DNA of 64,000 nt from Dactylorhiza incarnata. Taxonomy: Eukaryota > Streptophyta > Magnoliopsida > Asparagales > Orchidaceae. Location of the stretch: assembly GCA_033032865.1 (NCBI GenBank), contig JAWHQI010000306.1, positions 2,976,001 through 3,040,000 of the forward strand, given 5' to 3'. Each line of letters begins with the position of its first letter. The first letter of the stretch is position 1. The translations under genes and the position numbers were made by a program. Below the pieces are notes generated by a model. The model was not told the origin of the DNA and searched no databases. It was given only the letters and a program-made list of their open reading frames with translations. This document shows positions 46,740-57,321 of this stretch, piece by piece.

Positions 46740-47068
46740 CCTCGCGATCTTTCTTTCTTTCAAAAACACTTCGTATTGTTATTAGGGCAGATGATTGCGT
46801 TTGCACTGTTGCTCGCTATGAACTTTCACTAGTCGAGCGACGATTGACTTCATTTATTGATTCTCGCTCGCTCCTTGTCCGGGAATGCTATTACCTTGTT
46901 GAATGCCTGATATTCTGCCGAAAATTTGTTGGTACTAACTTCGCAGGTCCTTTTCGCTCGCCCGTAATTTCGCGGAGTGACATTCTCTCTCGCCAACGAC
47001 ACCGATGTGACAGCCCAACTACCCGCACCATGCGGCGCTTGGACTTCTTCTCGCCTTTTTAAATTTTC
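46740..47068 (+). other. Spacer between the two antisense genes
   Basis: Noncoding. Contains several GATTGACTTC and TCTCGC words, and leads into the TATA box of the second antisense gene. Confidence 0.5.
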
Positions 47069-47076
47069 TATAAATA
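47069..47076 (+). promoter_or_regulatory. TATA box before the second antisense gene
   Basis: TATAAATA in the context TTTTCTATAAATAGGG, about 120 bp before the ATG at 47198. Confidence 0.7.
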
Positions 47077-47197
47077 GGGTCTCATAACTACGAGTCACCT
47101 ACCGCATTTATCGCCAGCCTTCTTTCTTCTCTGCTCAGGAGCTCTCGCTTCTTTCCCCCTTCTCGCAATTTTGTGTATTCTGCAGGTCTCTCTCAAG

Positions 47198-49154
47198 ATG
47201 GTTAACGACACTGCTGGGGCAGAGGGTCGCCGGAAGTGCGCCTGGGCTTTCGCAGACCACACCTTCTACCACCATAACCTGACCAAGGAGGAGTACCTCA
47301 AAGCCATCTCTGCCTTCGTCCCTGCCGGGTTTATTCCGCATTGTCCGGGCGAGGACGACATGATCAACATTCCCTACCCTGACGAGCTAGCCATCCCCAC
47401 GACCCACTTCGCGGTCGGTCTGCGGCTGCCTCTGTGGCCGGAGGTCCGCCAGGTACCTCCTTGCCTCAACTACTTTCTCTTCGCCGATTAATCTCTCGCC
47501 CGCCGTTAACTAACTTTTCCCAGCCTTGCTCGACAGGTACTCAAGCATTATGGCGTGGTCCCCGCCCAGCTCACCCCCAACGCCGTCGCGGTCATCGTCG
47601 CTTTCGCTTGCTACCTGCGCGAGGAGCGCATTGAATTCAGCTTGCCGGTGTTCAGGAAGTTGTTCTCCTTCCGAGCCTACAAGGACGGCACCGCCTACTT
47701 CGTGGGGTCGGGTCCCAAGGTCGTCGAGACCATGAACAAGGCCCACAACTGGGCCCAGAAGTTCATCTTAGTGAAGGGGAACTTCGGCAACATTCTACTC
47801 TCGCCGATCCAGTATGGCGAAACCACCTACAAGCCACCGACCCTCGGCGGCCATGACGCCACCTTGTGCCAGTTCTTCAGCAAGAAGAACTTCGAGGTGG
47901 CCCATCTCCGCCGCAACGTCGACTCGCTAGCTCCAGTTCCTCCTGGGGAAGGTACTAGTCTCGCTCGCTACTTTCCACTTTTGTGACCTTATTCAAAAAT
48001 TAATCATCTAACCTTTCAGGGCTGCGAGATCTACCATTCAACCCTCCCTACTTAAGCAACAGAAAACCCTCCTCCGCCTTCGATATCGCGACCATGGGCG
48101 TCGAGGCCTGCTGCGAGACCGTCACCCCTGCTCCGACGTCCTCTCGCAAGAGGCCTGAGGCCTCCAGCAGCCACGACCATCTTTCCAAATCTCCCCCGAA
48201 GAAGAAACAGAGGAAGGGTCAGGGCTCGCACCCTTCCGAGAAAGGGAAGGGCCATGCCGAGCTAGAGTTCGACAAGGTCGACCTCACCATCCTATCGGAT
48301 GGGCAGGAGGCCGACGAGCAAAGCGAGGAGGTCATGAAGACCTCCGACCCGCCAATCCCTATCAATCACGTTAACTTCGGCCTAGGTCAGAGGCATCGCG
48401 ACGACTCGGGTGAGCTCCTGCTGTGTTGGAGGCCGGAGGACAACAAGGTCGAGGTCTCCACCATCCTCCCCTCCTGGGTGGAGAAATCCACCGTCAGCGG
48501 TCACGCCTTTTCCCTTTCCTTCGGCTTGTATGGCCGCGAGGATGCGGGAGCATATAAGGACGAGACGGCGAGGACCCTCGCCTATGAGAGCGCGAGGTCG
48601 CAGATGCGCTCCCTCGAGCTCGCTCACATGACCGGGAGGCGGTGCCTACAGCTGGAGCTCTAGAATGTTGGGCTCGCCACTTCCTACCGGGGCATTCTTG
48701 CCGAGAATGCTCAGCTGAAGGACTAGCTGCGGTCTTCCGAGGGGGGCGTGGTGAGTCTTCGCATCGCTCCACTACTTATTTCTTTGTCAAATTCAGATCT
48801 CATTTCTTTTCTGTGCAGGATGCCGAGACTGCCGAGAGGGCAGATGCTCGAATTCGGGATCTGGAGGGTGAGGTTGCAGGGTTGAAGGCCCTTAACAAAG
48901 ATTTGGTTCGCGCGGTTGTACCTCCCTCTCCTCATCGCCTGAGAGAAGAGAAGCGAGCGCGAGACGAGGAGATCCGGAAGGAGGCCTCCGAATCGTCTCT
49001 ATACATATTTCAGCTAATGCAAAAGTCCGGCATGTTAACTGCCAAGGAGGCCGCCCTGCGACTTGAGGACATCGTCCCCGAACTCTTCCTTCCTCTTCCG
49101 CCGGTCGGGGACAGCGATGAGGACGAGGGGTCGGCGAGCGACCGCGAAGACTGA
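47198..49154 (+). pseudogene. Antisense gene 2 of the Tat element, putative gypsy-type transposon domain (PF04195-like)
   Basis: Exons at 47198-47452, 47537-47951, 48020-48750 and 48819-49154 fit GT...AG rules with matching phases. The second exon has the pattern LKHYGVVPAQLTPNAVAVIV (the open frame itself starts at GTG 47555) followed by CYLREERIEFSLPVFRKLF and a GNF..I segment, which I recognise as the putative gypsy-type transposon domain (Transposase_28). The third exon holds a basic, nuclear-localisation-like stretch (SPPKKKQRKGQG). The fourth is helical, with a likely coiled coil and an acidic end (DEDEGSASDRED). Two TAG codons at 48661-48663 and 48724-48726 break the third exon, each a likely CAG-to-TAG change. 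Function unknown; possibly nuclear. Confidence 0.75.
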
Positions 49155-49699
49155 TCTTTTTGCTTGGGTTTTATTTTTGTAACCCATTTTGGGCTGGCGA
49201 GACTGTCGCAAGGTGTAAATGAACAAGGAATATTTTCATTATGTAGGCCACTGGCTCCATTTTGTGCTCGCGTTTTTATTTTGTGATGTGTTCTTTTTCT
49301 CGCCTTTATATCTTGTTCTCGCACATTTTCTAGAGTTCTCGCGACACTTATTCTCGCGAATGGTACCTTTGGATAGCTTCTGTATAGGATAAGTACTTTC
49401 GCATGGTGCCTCTATCCTCCGCCTTTGGGCCGTGGATTTTCTAGGATCGCTTCTCCGCCTTGACCTCGTGAGGACCCGTCCCCCTTTTTTTTCAATATCA
49501 CCCTTTATAAGCGGCTCTTGCGTGGGGGCTTCGCATCAGCCAACGAGTATTTGCCTATCCTTGCGGGTCAGTTTGCGTTTTGCCGAGCGCTAGCCGCCGA
49601 GAATATGAATATAAGGTTCTCGCCCCCTATTTATTTAGCGAGAGTACCTTGGTTGATACGAAATATTCTCCGGCCGAAGACGTCGCTCCGGTCATTACA
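49155..49699 (+). other. Spacer between antisense gene 2 and the tandem array
   Basis: No ORF that I can support. It contains several TCTCGC words like the rest of the element and a run of T at 49482-49491. Possibly the 3' region of the antisense transcript. Confidence 0.5.
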
Positions 49700-51556
49700 A
49701 GGACTTGCATATCTCGCCAGCCTCTCCGCGAGATCCACCTGACCCACCGGCTAGTGAGAGCCCGGCAGCGGGATCGTCCGGGGCAATCCGACACCAGGGA
49801 CTTATACATCTCGCCACCTCTCCGTGAGATCCACCTGACCCACCGGCTAGTGAGAGCCCGGCAGTGGGATCGTCCGGGGCAATCCGACACCAAGGACTTA
49901 TACATCTCGCCAGCCTCTCCGCGAGATCCACCTGACCCACCGGCTAGTGAGAGCCCGGTAGCGGGATCGTCCGGGGCAATCCAGCGCTAGGAACTTGCAC
50001 ATCTCGCCAGGCTCTCCGCGAGATCGACCTGACCCACCGGCTAGTGAGAGCCCGGCAGCGGGATCGTCCGGGGCAATCCAGCGCTAGGAACTTGCACATC
50101 TCGCCAGCCTCTCCGCGAGATCGACCTGACCCACTGGCTAGTGAGAGCCCGGCAGCGGGATCGTCCGGGGCAATCCAGCGCTAGGAACTTGCACATCTCG
50201 CCAGCCTCTCCGCGAGATCGACCTGACCCACCGGCTAGTGAGAGCCCGGCAGCGGGATCGTCCGGGGCAATCCGGCACCAAGGACTTGCACATCTCGCCA
50301 GCCTCTCCGCGAGATCGACCTGACCCACCAGCTAGTGAGTGCCCGACAGCGGGATCGTCCGGGGCAATCCAGCGCTAGGAACTTGCACATCTCGCCAGCC
50401 TCTCCGCGAGATCGATCTGACCCACCGGCTAGTGAGAGCCCGGTAGCGGGATCGTCCAGGGCAATCTGGCACCAAGGACTTATACATCTCGCCAGCCTCT
50501 CTGCGAGATCGACCTGACCCACTGGCTAGTGAGAGCCCGGCAGCGGGATCGTCCGGGGCAATCCAGCACTAGGAACTTGCACATCTCGCCAGCCTCTCCG
50601 CAAGATCGAACTGACCCACCGGCTAGTGAGAGCCCGGCAGTGGGATCGTCCGGGGCAATCCAACACCAAGGACTTGCACATCTCGCCAGCCTCTCCGCGA
50701 GATCGACCTGACCCACCGGCTAGTGAGAGCCCGGCAGCGGGATCGTCCGGGGCAATCCAGCGCTAGGAACTTGCACATCTCGCCAGCCTCTCCGCGAGAT
50801 CGACCTGACCCATCGGCTAGTGAGAGCCCGGCAGCGGGATCGTCCGGGGCAATCCGGCACCAAGGACTTGCACATCTCGCCAGCCTCTCCGCGAGATCGA
50901 CCTGACCCACCGGCTAGTGAGTGCCCGGCAGCGGGATCGTCCGGGGCAATCCAGCGCTAGGAACTTGCACATCTCGCCAGCCTCTCCGCGAGATCGACCT
51001 GCCCCACCGGCTAGTGAGAGCCCGACAACGGGATCGTCCGGGGCAATCTGGCACCAAGGACTTATACATCTCGCCAGCCTCTCTGCGAGATCGACCTGAC
51101 CCACTGGCTAGTGATAGCCCGGCAGCGGGATCGTTCGGGGCAATCCAGCGCTAGGAACTTGCACATCTCGCCAGCCTCTCCGCGAGATCGACCTGACCCA
51201 CCGGCTAGTGAGAGCCCGGCAGCGGGATCGTCCGGGGCAATCCAACACCAAGGACTTGCACATCTCGCCAGCCTCTCTGCGAGATCGACCTGACCCACCG
51301 GCTAGTGAGAGCCCGGCAGCGGGATCGTCCGGGGCAATCCAGCGCTAGGAACTTGCACATCTCGCCAGCCTCTCCGCGAGATCGACCTGACCAACCGGCT
51401 AGTGAGAGCCCGGCAGCGGGATCGTCCGGGGCAATCCGGCACCAAGGACTTGCACATCTCGCCAGCCTCTCCGGGAGATCGACCTGACCCACCGGCTAGT
51501 GAGAGCCCGACAGTGGGATCGTCCGGGGCAATCCAGCGCTAGGAACTTGCACATCT
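49700..51556. repeat. 97-bp tandem array arranged as 194-bp dimers
   Basis: About 19 copies of a unit near 97 bp, each with TTGCACATCTCGCCAGCC, GAGATCGACCTGACCCACC and GGGATCGTCCGGGGCAATCC. From about 50050 on, units alternate between GGCACCAAGGACTT-type and AGCGCTAGGAACTT-type junctions, giving an exact 194-bp period repeated seven times. The first units (49700-50000) vary more and lack the alternation. ORFs on both strands recur with the same period and come from the repetition alone. Confidence 0.95.
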
Positions 51557-51624
51557 ATTAGCATGGCTAACTACTATCATTATGCAATAGACAAATCAAT
51601 AAAGGGTTTATAGCAGGAGATCTT

Positions 51625-54600
51625 TTAAGGATAAAATCGTTTTAAGTCATCCCCACTCCTGGCACGGTCGAGGGGTACCCCTTCCACATCCTGGAGGTGG
51701 TATCCTCCCGACTTGAGCACTTCGCTTACAATATATAGCCCCTCCCAGTTAGGGTTAAGTTTGCCGACCGCAGCCCCTCTCCCCGCTGCATCGACCTTCT
51801 TTAAGACCAAATCTCCTTTTTGGAAGTGCTTCACCCGAATGTGTTTGTCAAAGTATCGGGCCATCCGTCGTTTGATCTCCTCCTGCCGAATAGTGGCCAG
51901 GTCCCTGAGTTCTTCCACTAGATCCAAAGATAATCTATGCCCCTCTTCATTGTCTGTTCGCCATTCCTCGTCTCCTTCCTCTGCGCCGATCAGCCTTGGT
52001 GACTTTACCTCGAATTCAACTGGGAGGACGACCTCTGACCCGTGGGAGAGTTTGAAGGGAGTCTCTCCGGTAGCTGTGTTTGGGGTGGTCCTTAGGGCCC
52101 AGAGAACCGAAGGCAGTTGTTCCACCCAGCTGCCCCTAAGGTTCTCCACCCTCTTTTTCAATAGGTTCACAATGATTTTGTTTGCTGCCTCTACCTGTCC
52201 ATTGCTCCTGGGGTGATGGACCGATGCGAAACAGAGGTCTATGCCGAGTTGGGTGCAAAAGCTAACGAATTCGTCGCTCGCGAACTGCGGCCCATTGTCC
52301 GTGACTATGGCCAAAGGGAGCTCATGCCTGCAAATTATTTCCCCCCAAACAAAATTTCTCACTACCTGGGATGTTACCTTAGCGAGGGCCCTCGCTTCGA
52401 TCCACTTAGAGAAATAATCCACCATCACCAGTAGGAACTTTCTTTGGCCGCTCGCCTGAGGGAAAGGCCCCACCAAATCCAAACCCCATATCGCAAAGGG
52501 CCAGGGGGCTGTGATCGTCCGGAGCCTCTGAGCGGGAAGGAGCTGGAGGGGGGCGTAGAGTTGGCACTTGGAGCACTTTTTAGAAAACTCTGCCGCATCT
52601 TTGCTGAGGGTGGGCCAAAAATAGCCCTGCCTTAGTACACTCCCTTCCAGGGTCCTGCCTCCCGAATGAATGCCGCACTCCCCCGAGTGGATCTCCTCCA
52701 GGACCTTTGGGGCTTCCTCCTCCGAGACACAACATGCTAGGAGCCCCGAGAGGGTCTTCCGATATAGCGACCCTGCATGCAAGGAGTAATACGCCGATTT
52801 ATACCTGAGCTGGCGGTTGTCTGCCTCTCCCTCGGGGAACTTCCCCGTTGTTAAGTAGGTGATGAAGGGATCCATCCACGACACCCGCTGGTCCACGTCC
52901 ATCATCTCCCCCTCCTCGATGGAGGGTCGGAAAAGCTCCGACACCGTTCCCCCGGCCCGGGGACCAAACTTGGCCAGGAGGTCCGCCTGGGTGCTTTCTC
53001 CTCTTCGGATGTGTTTGATGGAGAAGGTGTGAAACTGTCCCACTATCCCTTTGACCTTCTCTAGGTACCATTGGAGAGTTGGTTCTTTGACTTCGAATTC
53101 CCCCCTGATCTGGCACGCCACCACCATGGAGTCCGTCGAGACCTCCACGTCCTGCACCCCCAATTCTTGTGCCAAGCGGAGGCCTGCTACCACGGCCTCG
53201 TACTCGGCTTGATTATTAGTGAGGGGGAAATGGATGTTTATCGCTTGTTCTATCTTGGTTCCTTGGGGACTCACCAACACCACCCCTCCTCCGAAGGAAT
53301 GCTTTCCCGACGCACCGTCGACCAGCATCTTCCAAGCCTCCAGGTGGGGTATTTCAGATTCCTCTAACTCGGTCACGTAGTCGGCCATGAAATCCGCCAC
53401 CGCCTGTGCCTTTATGGATACCCTGGGCACGTAGGAGACATTGAACTCACTCATTTCTACCGCCCACTTTGCCAACCTCCCAGAGTGCTCTACCCCTTCC
53501 ATGATGCCACGAAGGGGGTGGTCAGTCACCACTTTGATTGAGTGTGCCTGAAAGTAAGGTCTGAGCTGCCTAGCCGACACTACCAAGGCAAACGCAAACT
53601 TTTCGAGGATAGGATATCTGAGTTCGGCCTTCCTGAGTACCCTGCTGACGTAGTAAATGGGGAGTTGTTTCTTCCCCTCCTCTCGAACCAACACTGAGCT
53701 AACCGCTTCCGACCCTACCCCCAAGTACAGGTATAGATCTTCCCCTTGTCTCGGCCCTTGTAATAATGGGGCCTGGGTCAGTTGTTCCTTTAGCGTTTGA
53801 AAAGCCTTTTCACACTCGGGAGTCCATTCGAATTTTTGGTTACCCCTTAATACCTTGAAGAAGGAAGAACATTTTTCTCCTGCCTTGGAGAGAAACCTGC
53901 TCAGCCCGGCTAACTTCCCTATTAGACGTTGGACCTCCTTCGCACTTCGTGGAGATCTCAACTCAAGGTTCGCCTTTACCTTGTCTGGATTAGGCTCCAC
54001 TCCAAGAGGGGTGAGCAAATGACCCAAGAACTTCCCTCGACTGGCCCCGAAGACACACTTGAAGGGGTTAAGCCTCATTTTAAACTTTCTCAAGGTTTCA
54101 AAAGTCTCTTCGAGGTCACTGAGATGGGACTCAAGATTCTGGCTCTTAATCATTAGGTCATCCACATAGACCTCTAAGTTCCTTCCCTTCTGCTCGCGAA
54201 ACACCCTATCCATCATACGCTGATATGTGGCCCCTGCGTTCTTCAAACCGAACGTCATCATTTTGTAACAATAGCACCCATCCCCGGTGATGAAGGACAC
54301 ATCTTTAATGTCGGGAGGGTGCATGCGGATCTGGTGATAACCTGAAAAAGCATCTAAAAAAGACATCTCAGAAAAACCGACGGCTGAGTCAACCAGCGCG
54401 TCGATTCTAGGCAAGGGATAACAGTCCTTGGGGCACGATTTATTAAGCAAAGAAAAGTCCACACACATTCTCCACTTACCCTCCCCCTTTGTTACCATCA
54501 CAACATTGGAGACCCAGCCTGGGTACTGGATCTCTGATACAAAGCCAGCTTTGAGGAGCTTGTTCACCTCCTCCCGGATGGGCACCTCCAGCTTGTCCGT

Positions 54601-55770
54601 CGTGGACCTCCTCTTCTGGCGGATGGGGCGAGCGCTGGGATCGAGGTTGAGGCGATGACACGCCACATCCGCGTCGATTCCCAGCATCTCTGCAGCGCTC
54701 CATGCGAAGACGTCCACATTGTCCTGGATGCAAGCCCAGATCTTCTCCCGATCCTCCGGGCTGAGCTCCCCATTGATCTTGATCTTCTCGATCGCCCCGG
54801 CCTTAGTGGTGATCTCCACCTCCACCACTTCATCTACAGCCTCTAGCCTGGACTGCTCCCCCCAGGGGCTCTGCTCCTCTTCTTTCTCTCCCTCTTTCTG
54901 CCCCGCCCTGAGCCTTTCACTGACCCCTTCCTGGGCATGAACTACTTCTCTCCTCCCTTCCTCTCCTACCTCCATTAGATCCTCCGCCCCTCCCCCCGGG
55001 GCCTCCTCTTCCCCCTGCTCTCCTTCTTCCTCCCCCGCCCTGGGTCCCTCGCCGACCCCTTCCTGGGCACGAACTACTTCTTCCTCTACCTCTTCCGTCG
55101 CGGCCACTTCTTCCATTACCTTATCCCACTCCTCCGCCTCCTCCATCCAAGAGATGGTGTTGACGGCGGTCACATAGCATTGCCTCGCCACCTTGGGATC
55201 TCCCCTGACCCGGACCTGGATTCCCCCCGTGCTGAACTTGAGGCATTGATGGAAAGTGGACGGGACGCACCGGAACGCGCTGATAAGAGGCCGTCCGAAG
55301 ATGGCGCTATAGCTACTGGGGGCATCCACTATCACAAAGCGGCAGTTTCGGGACTGCCCTCCCAGGGTCACATGAAGTCCTACTCCCCCTTCTACTTCTT
55401 TCCATTCTCCTGAGAATCCGAACAGTGGGCCATCCGAGGCCAACACCCTCCTGGGCTCTACCTGCATCCCGTCGAATGCCTTCTTGAAAATAACATTGAC
55501 CGAGCTCTCGTTGTCCACCAAGATTCGAGAGACGGTGAAGTTCTCGATGGCTGTCTGGATGACCAGCGCATCGCAGAATGGGTCTTCGTGACCGGGCAGG
55601 TCCTTCTGGGAGAAGGTGATTTTCTCCGCAGGGGGTGGGGCTTGGGAGGTCGAAGCTACACTCCGGCGATTCATGGCATGGAGGCTCGCCTTCCGGGTTG
55701 CCTCGATCCCCACCCCCCATGGATCACTCTGATCCCTCCTCGGGTCCCCACATCCGCCCGATCCTCGCAC
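51625..55770 (-). CDS. Tat-lineage pol (protease, RT, two RNase H domains, integrase), uninterrupted
   Basis: 1381 codons without a stop. Protease is near residues 80-190; its active site reads ILVDNESS (Asp86-Asn87-Glu88), where D-S/T/N-G is usual, and AIFGRPLIS follows. RT is about 370-620, with RMCVDFSLLNKSCPKD and YVDDLMIKS near residue 535. The first RNase H (about 690-790) is followed by a second, archaeal-like one from about 815 with MLVDGASGKHSFGGG and NQAEYEAVVAGL, a Tat mark. Integrase (about 1010-1290) has an HHCC finger and WGLDLVGPF, VTDNGPQF, NGQVEAAN. The first ATG in the frame is used; in relatives gag and pol are fused, and here a shift separates them. Catalytic residues outside protease look intact. 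Confidence 0.92.
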   Translation of the reverse strand: MRGSGGCGDPRRDQSDPWGVGIEATRKASLHAMNRRSVASTSQAPPPAEKITFSQKDLPGHEDPFCDALVIQTAIENFTVSRILVDNESSVNVIFKKAFDGMQVEPRRVLASDGPLFGFSGEWKEVEGGVGLHVTLGGQSRNCRFVIVDAPSSYSAIFGRPLISAFRCVPSTFHQCLKFSTGGIQVRVRGDPKVARQCYVTAVNTISWMEEAEEWDKVMEEVAATEEVEEEVVRAQEGVGEGPRAGEEEGEQGEEEAPGGGAEDLMEVGEEGRREVVHAQEGVSERLRAGQKEGEKEEEQSPWGEQSRLEAVDEVVEVEITTKAGAIEKIKINGELSPEDREKIWACIQDNVDVFAWSAAEMLGIDADVACHRLNLDPSARPIRQKRRSTTDKLEVPIREEVNKLLKAGFVSEIQYPGWVSNVVMVTKGEGKWRMCVDFSLLNKSCPKDCYPLPRIDALVDSAVGFSEMSFLDAFSGYHQIRMHPPDIKDVSFITGDGCYCYKMMTFGLKNAGATYQRMMDRVFREQKGRNLEVYVDDLMIKSQNLESHLSDLEETFETLRKFKMRLNPFKCVFGASRGKFLGHLLTPLGVEPNPDKVKANLELRSPRSAKEVQRLIGKLAGLSRFLSKAGEKCSSFFKVLRGNQKFEWTPECEKAFQTLKEQLTQAPLLQGPRQGEDLYLYLGVGSEAVSSVLVREEGKKQLPIYYVSRVLRKAELRYPILEKFAFALVVSARQLRPYFQAHSIKVVTDHPLRGIMEGVEHSGRLAKWAVEMSEFNVSYVPRVSIKAQAVADFMADYVTELEESEIPHLEAWKMLVDGASGKHSFGGGVVLVSPQGTKIEQAINIHFPLTNNQAEYEAVVAGLRLAQELGVQDVEVSTDSMVVACQIRGEFEVKEPTLQWYLEKVKGIVGQFHTFSIKHIRRGESTQADLLAKFGPRAGGTVSELFRPSIEEGEMMDVDQRVSWMDPFITYLTTGKFPEGEADNRQLRYKSAYYSLHAGSLYRKTLSGLLACCVSEEEAPKVLEEIHSGECGIHSGGRTLEGSVLRQGYFWPTLSKDAAEFSKKCSKCQLYAPLQLLPAQRLRTITAPWPFAIWGLDLVGPFPQASGQRKFLLVMVDYFSKWIEARALAKVTSQVVRNFVWGEIICRHELPLAIVTDNGPQFASDEFVSFCTQLGIDLCFASVHHPRSNGQVEAANKIIVNLLKKRVENLRGSWVEQLPSVLWALRTTPNTATGETPFKLSHGSEVVLPVEFEVKSPRLIGAEEGDEEWRTDNEEGHRLSLDLVEELRDLATIRQEEIKRRMARYFDKHIRVKHFQKGDLVLKKVDAAGRGAAVGKLNPNWEGLYIVSEVLKSGGYHLQDVEGVPLDRARSGDDLKRFYP

Positions 55771-55823
55771 CTTTCATCCACATCCCCCTGAGGTAGAATC
55801 TCCTCTATCCTTGCTTCCCCTTG

Positions 55824-56041
55824 CTACGCTTGTGGTGTTGGGACTCTCGCCCCTCTGACTTCCAAGAACTCAGGGCAGGTGGCTGTTGCGTGGCCTTCCT
55901 CCTGATGGAAGTCACAGTACGGCAACGCCGCCCGCCTTGCTTCATCCTCGACTCCTCGGTTCCTTCTTCTGGGACCGGCTCCTCCGGCTCCCCCTCCTCT
56001 ACCTCTTCCTGCTCTTCCTCTACCGATCTCCATCGCCTGAT

Positions 56042-56072
<31 letters not shown>

Positions 56073-57260
56073 AATGGCCTCGGGCCCTGTCTCCACCCCA
56101 GCTGGTGAGGTCTTCCCTGCCCTCCTTGGAAATTACCTCCCCCATGAGGGAAACCCCTCCCTGGGCCTTGCATTCCTCCACCCTACTGCCTCCACCCCAA
56201 CTCCGGGGCCCTCGCTTCCTCTCTCCTCCTTAATTCTTGCTGCCTCACTTCCGGCTCGCTCAGCCGTGCCAAACTCTTCACGAACTCAGGGTTTGCTGCC
56301 TCCCCTTCTACCTCCTCTGCCGCTCTCTCCATCAGTTCTTCATAAGATTGAGGAGCCTTCTTCTTGAGGTCCATCTTGAAGAAGCCTTCCCTCAGCCCCA
56401 ACGTAAAGGCGAGCTGAAGGGTATACCCCGGGACCTCTTGGACAAGGAGGACCTCTTCTCTGAACCGCTCCAGATAATGAGCCAACGACTCTCCTGACCT
56501 CTGCTTGATGTCGAAGAGTGATTCTGGATCCTTCTTTCTTTTCTTCATGGCGGAAAAACGTAAGAGGAAACCCTTACGCAAGTTCTCGAAGGTATAGATC
56601 GATCCTGAGGGAATCTGGTGGAACCAGTCCCTCGCCTTCTCCATCAGGGTAGTAACAAAGAGTCGACATTTGAAGGCTTCCGACATGGGTCTGATCGAGA
56701 CCATATCCTCGAACCACTGCAGGTGTTGGATGGGGTCATCATTTCCAGAATACAGCATCATGTTCGGCTCCCTGAATCCATCGAGGAGTGGTGCCGAGAG
56801 CACCATCTCGCAGAAAGGACTGCCCCCATTCACCTTCTGAACTTGCCCTACCCTTCTCGCGAGCTCCTCAGGCGACCCTACTCCTGCCGATCTCGCCAGA
56901 GGGCAGCTCGCCGGGACCTCCCCGTCCGAGCTCCCCCCCCCCCCCCCCCCCCGCGAGAGTCTCCCTTGTCGGATTCTCGCTTCCCCCAGCAGGGCTGGGG
57001 AACAGCTCTCACCCAGACAGATCTCGCCCTCCTCCCTGGGCCGCCACCTCTTCTCCCGCTCGATGAGCTGGCTCGCCCTCGCCGTCTCCAGGTTGATGAG
57101 CCACCTGGGGCGCCGGGGTCGCAAAACCGTCGAGCGCAGTGGCGAGGGCGCTCTGAAAAGCTCCAAGAAGATCTCGCCTAAGATCCGCCAACATCTCCAC
57201 TGTGGCTGGTGCTCCTGGGGGTGGCGAGCCTCCGGGGTTCGCCTCCCGCTCGTCCTCGCC
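55824..57260 (-). pseudogene. Tat gag in three frames, broken at homopolymer runs
   Basis: An N-terminal segment near 57190 (EMLADLRRDLLGAFQSALAT) is in the first frame and meets a TGA at 57009-57011. After a run of 20 C at 56933-56952 (G on the coding strand) the reading continues in a second frame with the capsid pattern (PLLDGFREPNMMLYSGNDDP, LMEKARDWFHQIPSG), with a TAG at 56183-56185. Across a run of 29 G at 56044-56072 it shifts again into a frame with Pro repeats and the knuckle-like YCDFHQEEGHATATC, close to the CxxH...GHxxxxC motif of Tat-lineage gag. Gag would form the particle. Length change of the two homopolymers is the simplest cause of both shifts. Confidence 0.8.
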
Positions 57261-57300
57261 GGTTATGCTTTCCCTGAGATTTTCTTGAGCTAGCCGCACT

Positions 57301-57317
57301 CCACGCTCACCGCACCA
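57301..57317 (-). promoter_or_regulatory. Primer-binding site, tRNA-Phe
   Basis: The plus strand CCACGCTCACCGCACCA is the 3' end of cytosolic tRNA-Phe including the CCA tail. Its complement on the minus strand follows the LTR end by 4 bases. All 17 bases match. Confidence 0.85.
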
Positions 57318-57321
57318 AAAA

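Noticed and set aside
49627..51492. Many 60-95-codon ORFs on both strands with a 194-bp period
   Set aside because: They follow from a stop-free tandem repeat; they recur with each unit and have no start context or recognisable domain.
49700..51556. CRISPR-like appearance of regular repeats
   Set aside because: Units are about 97 bp and directly tandem with no unique spacers, in plant retrotransposon DNA.
56183..57166. Tat gag starting at the ATG at 57166
   Set aside because: The first 70 codons before the homopolymer show no gag pattern, while another frame does; the start is an effect of the frame break.
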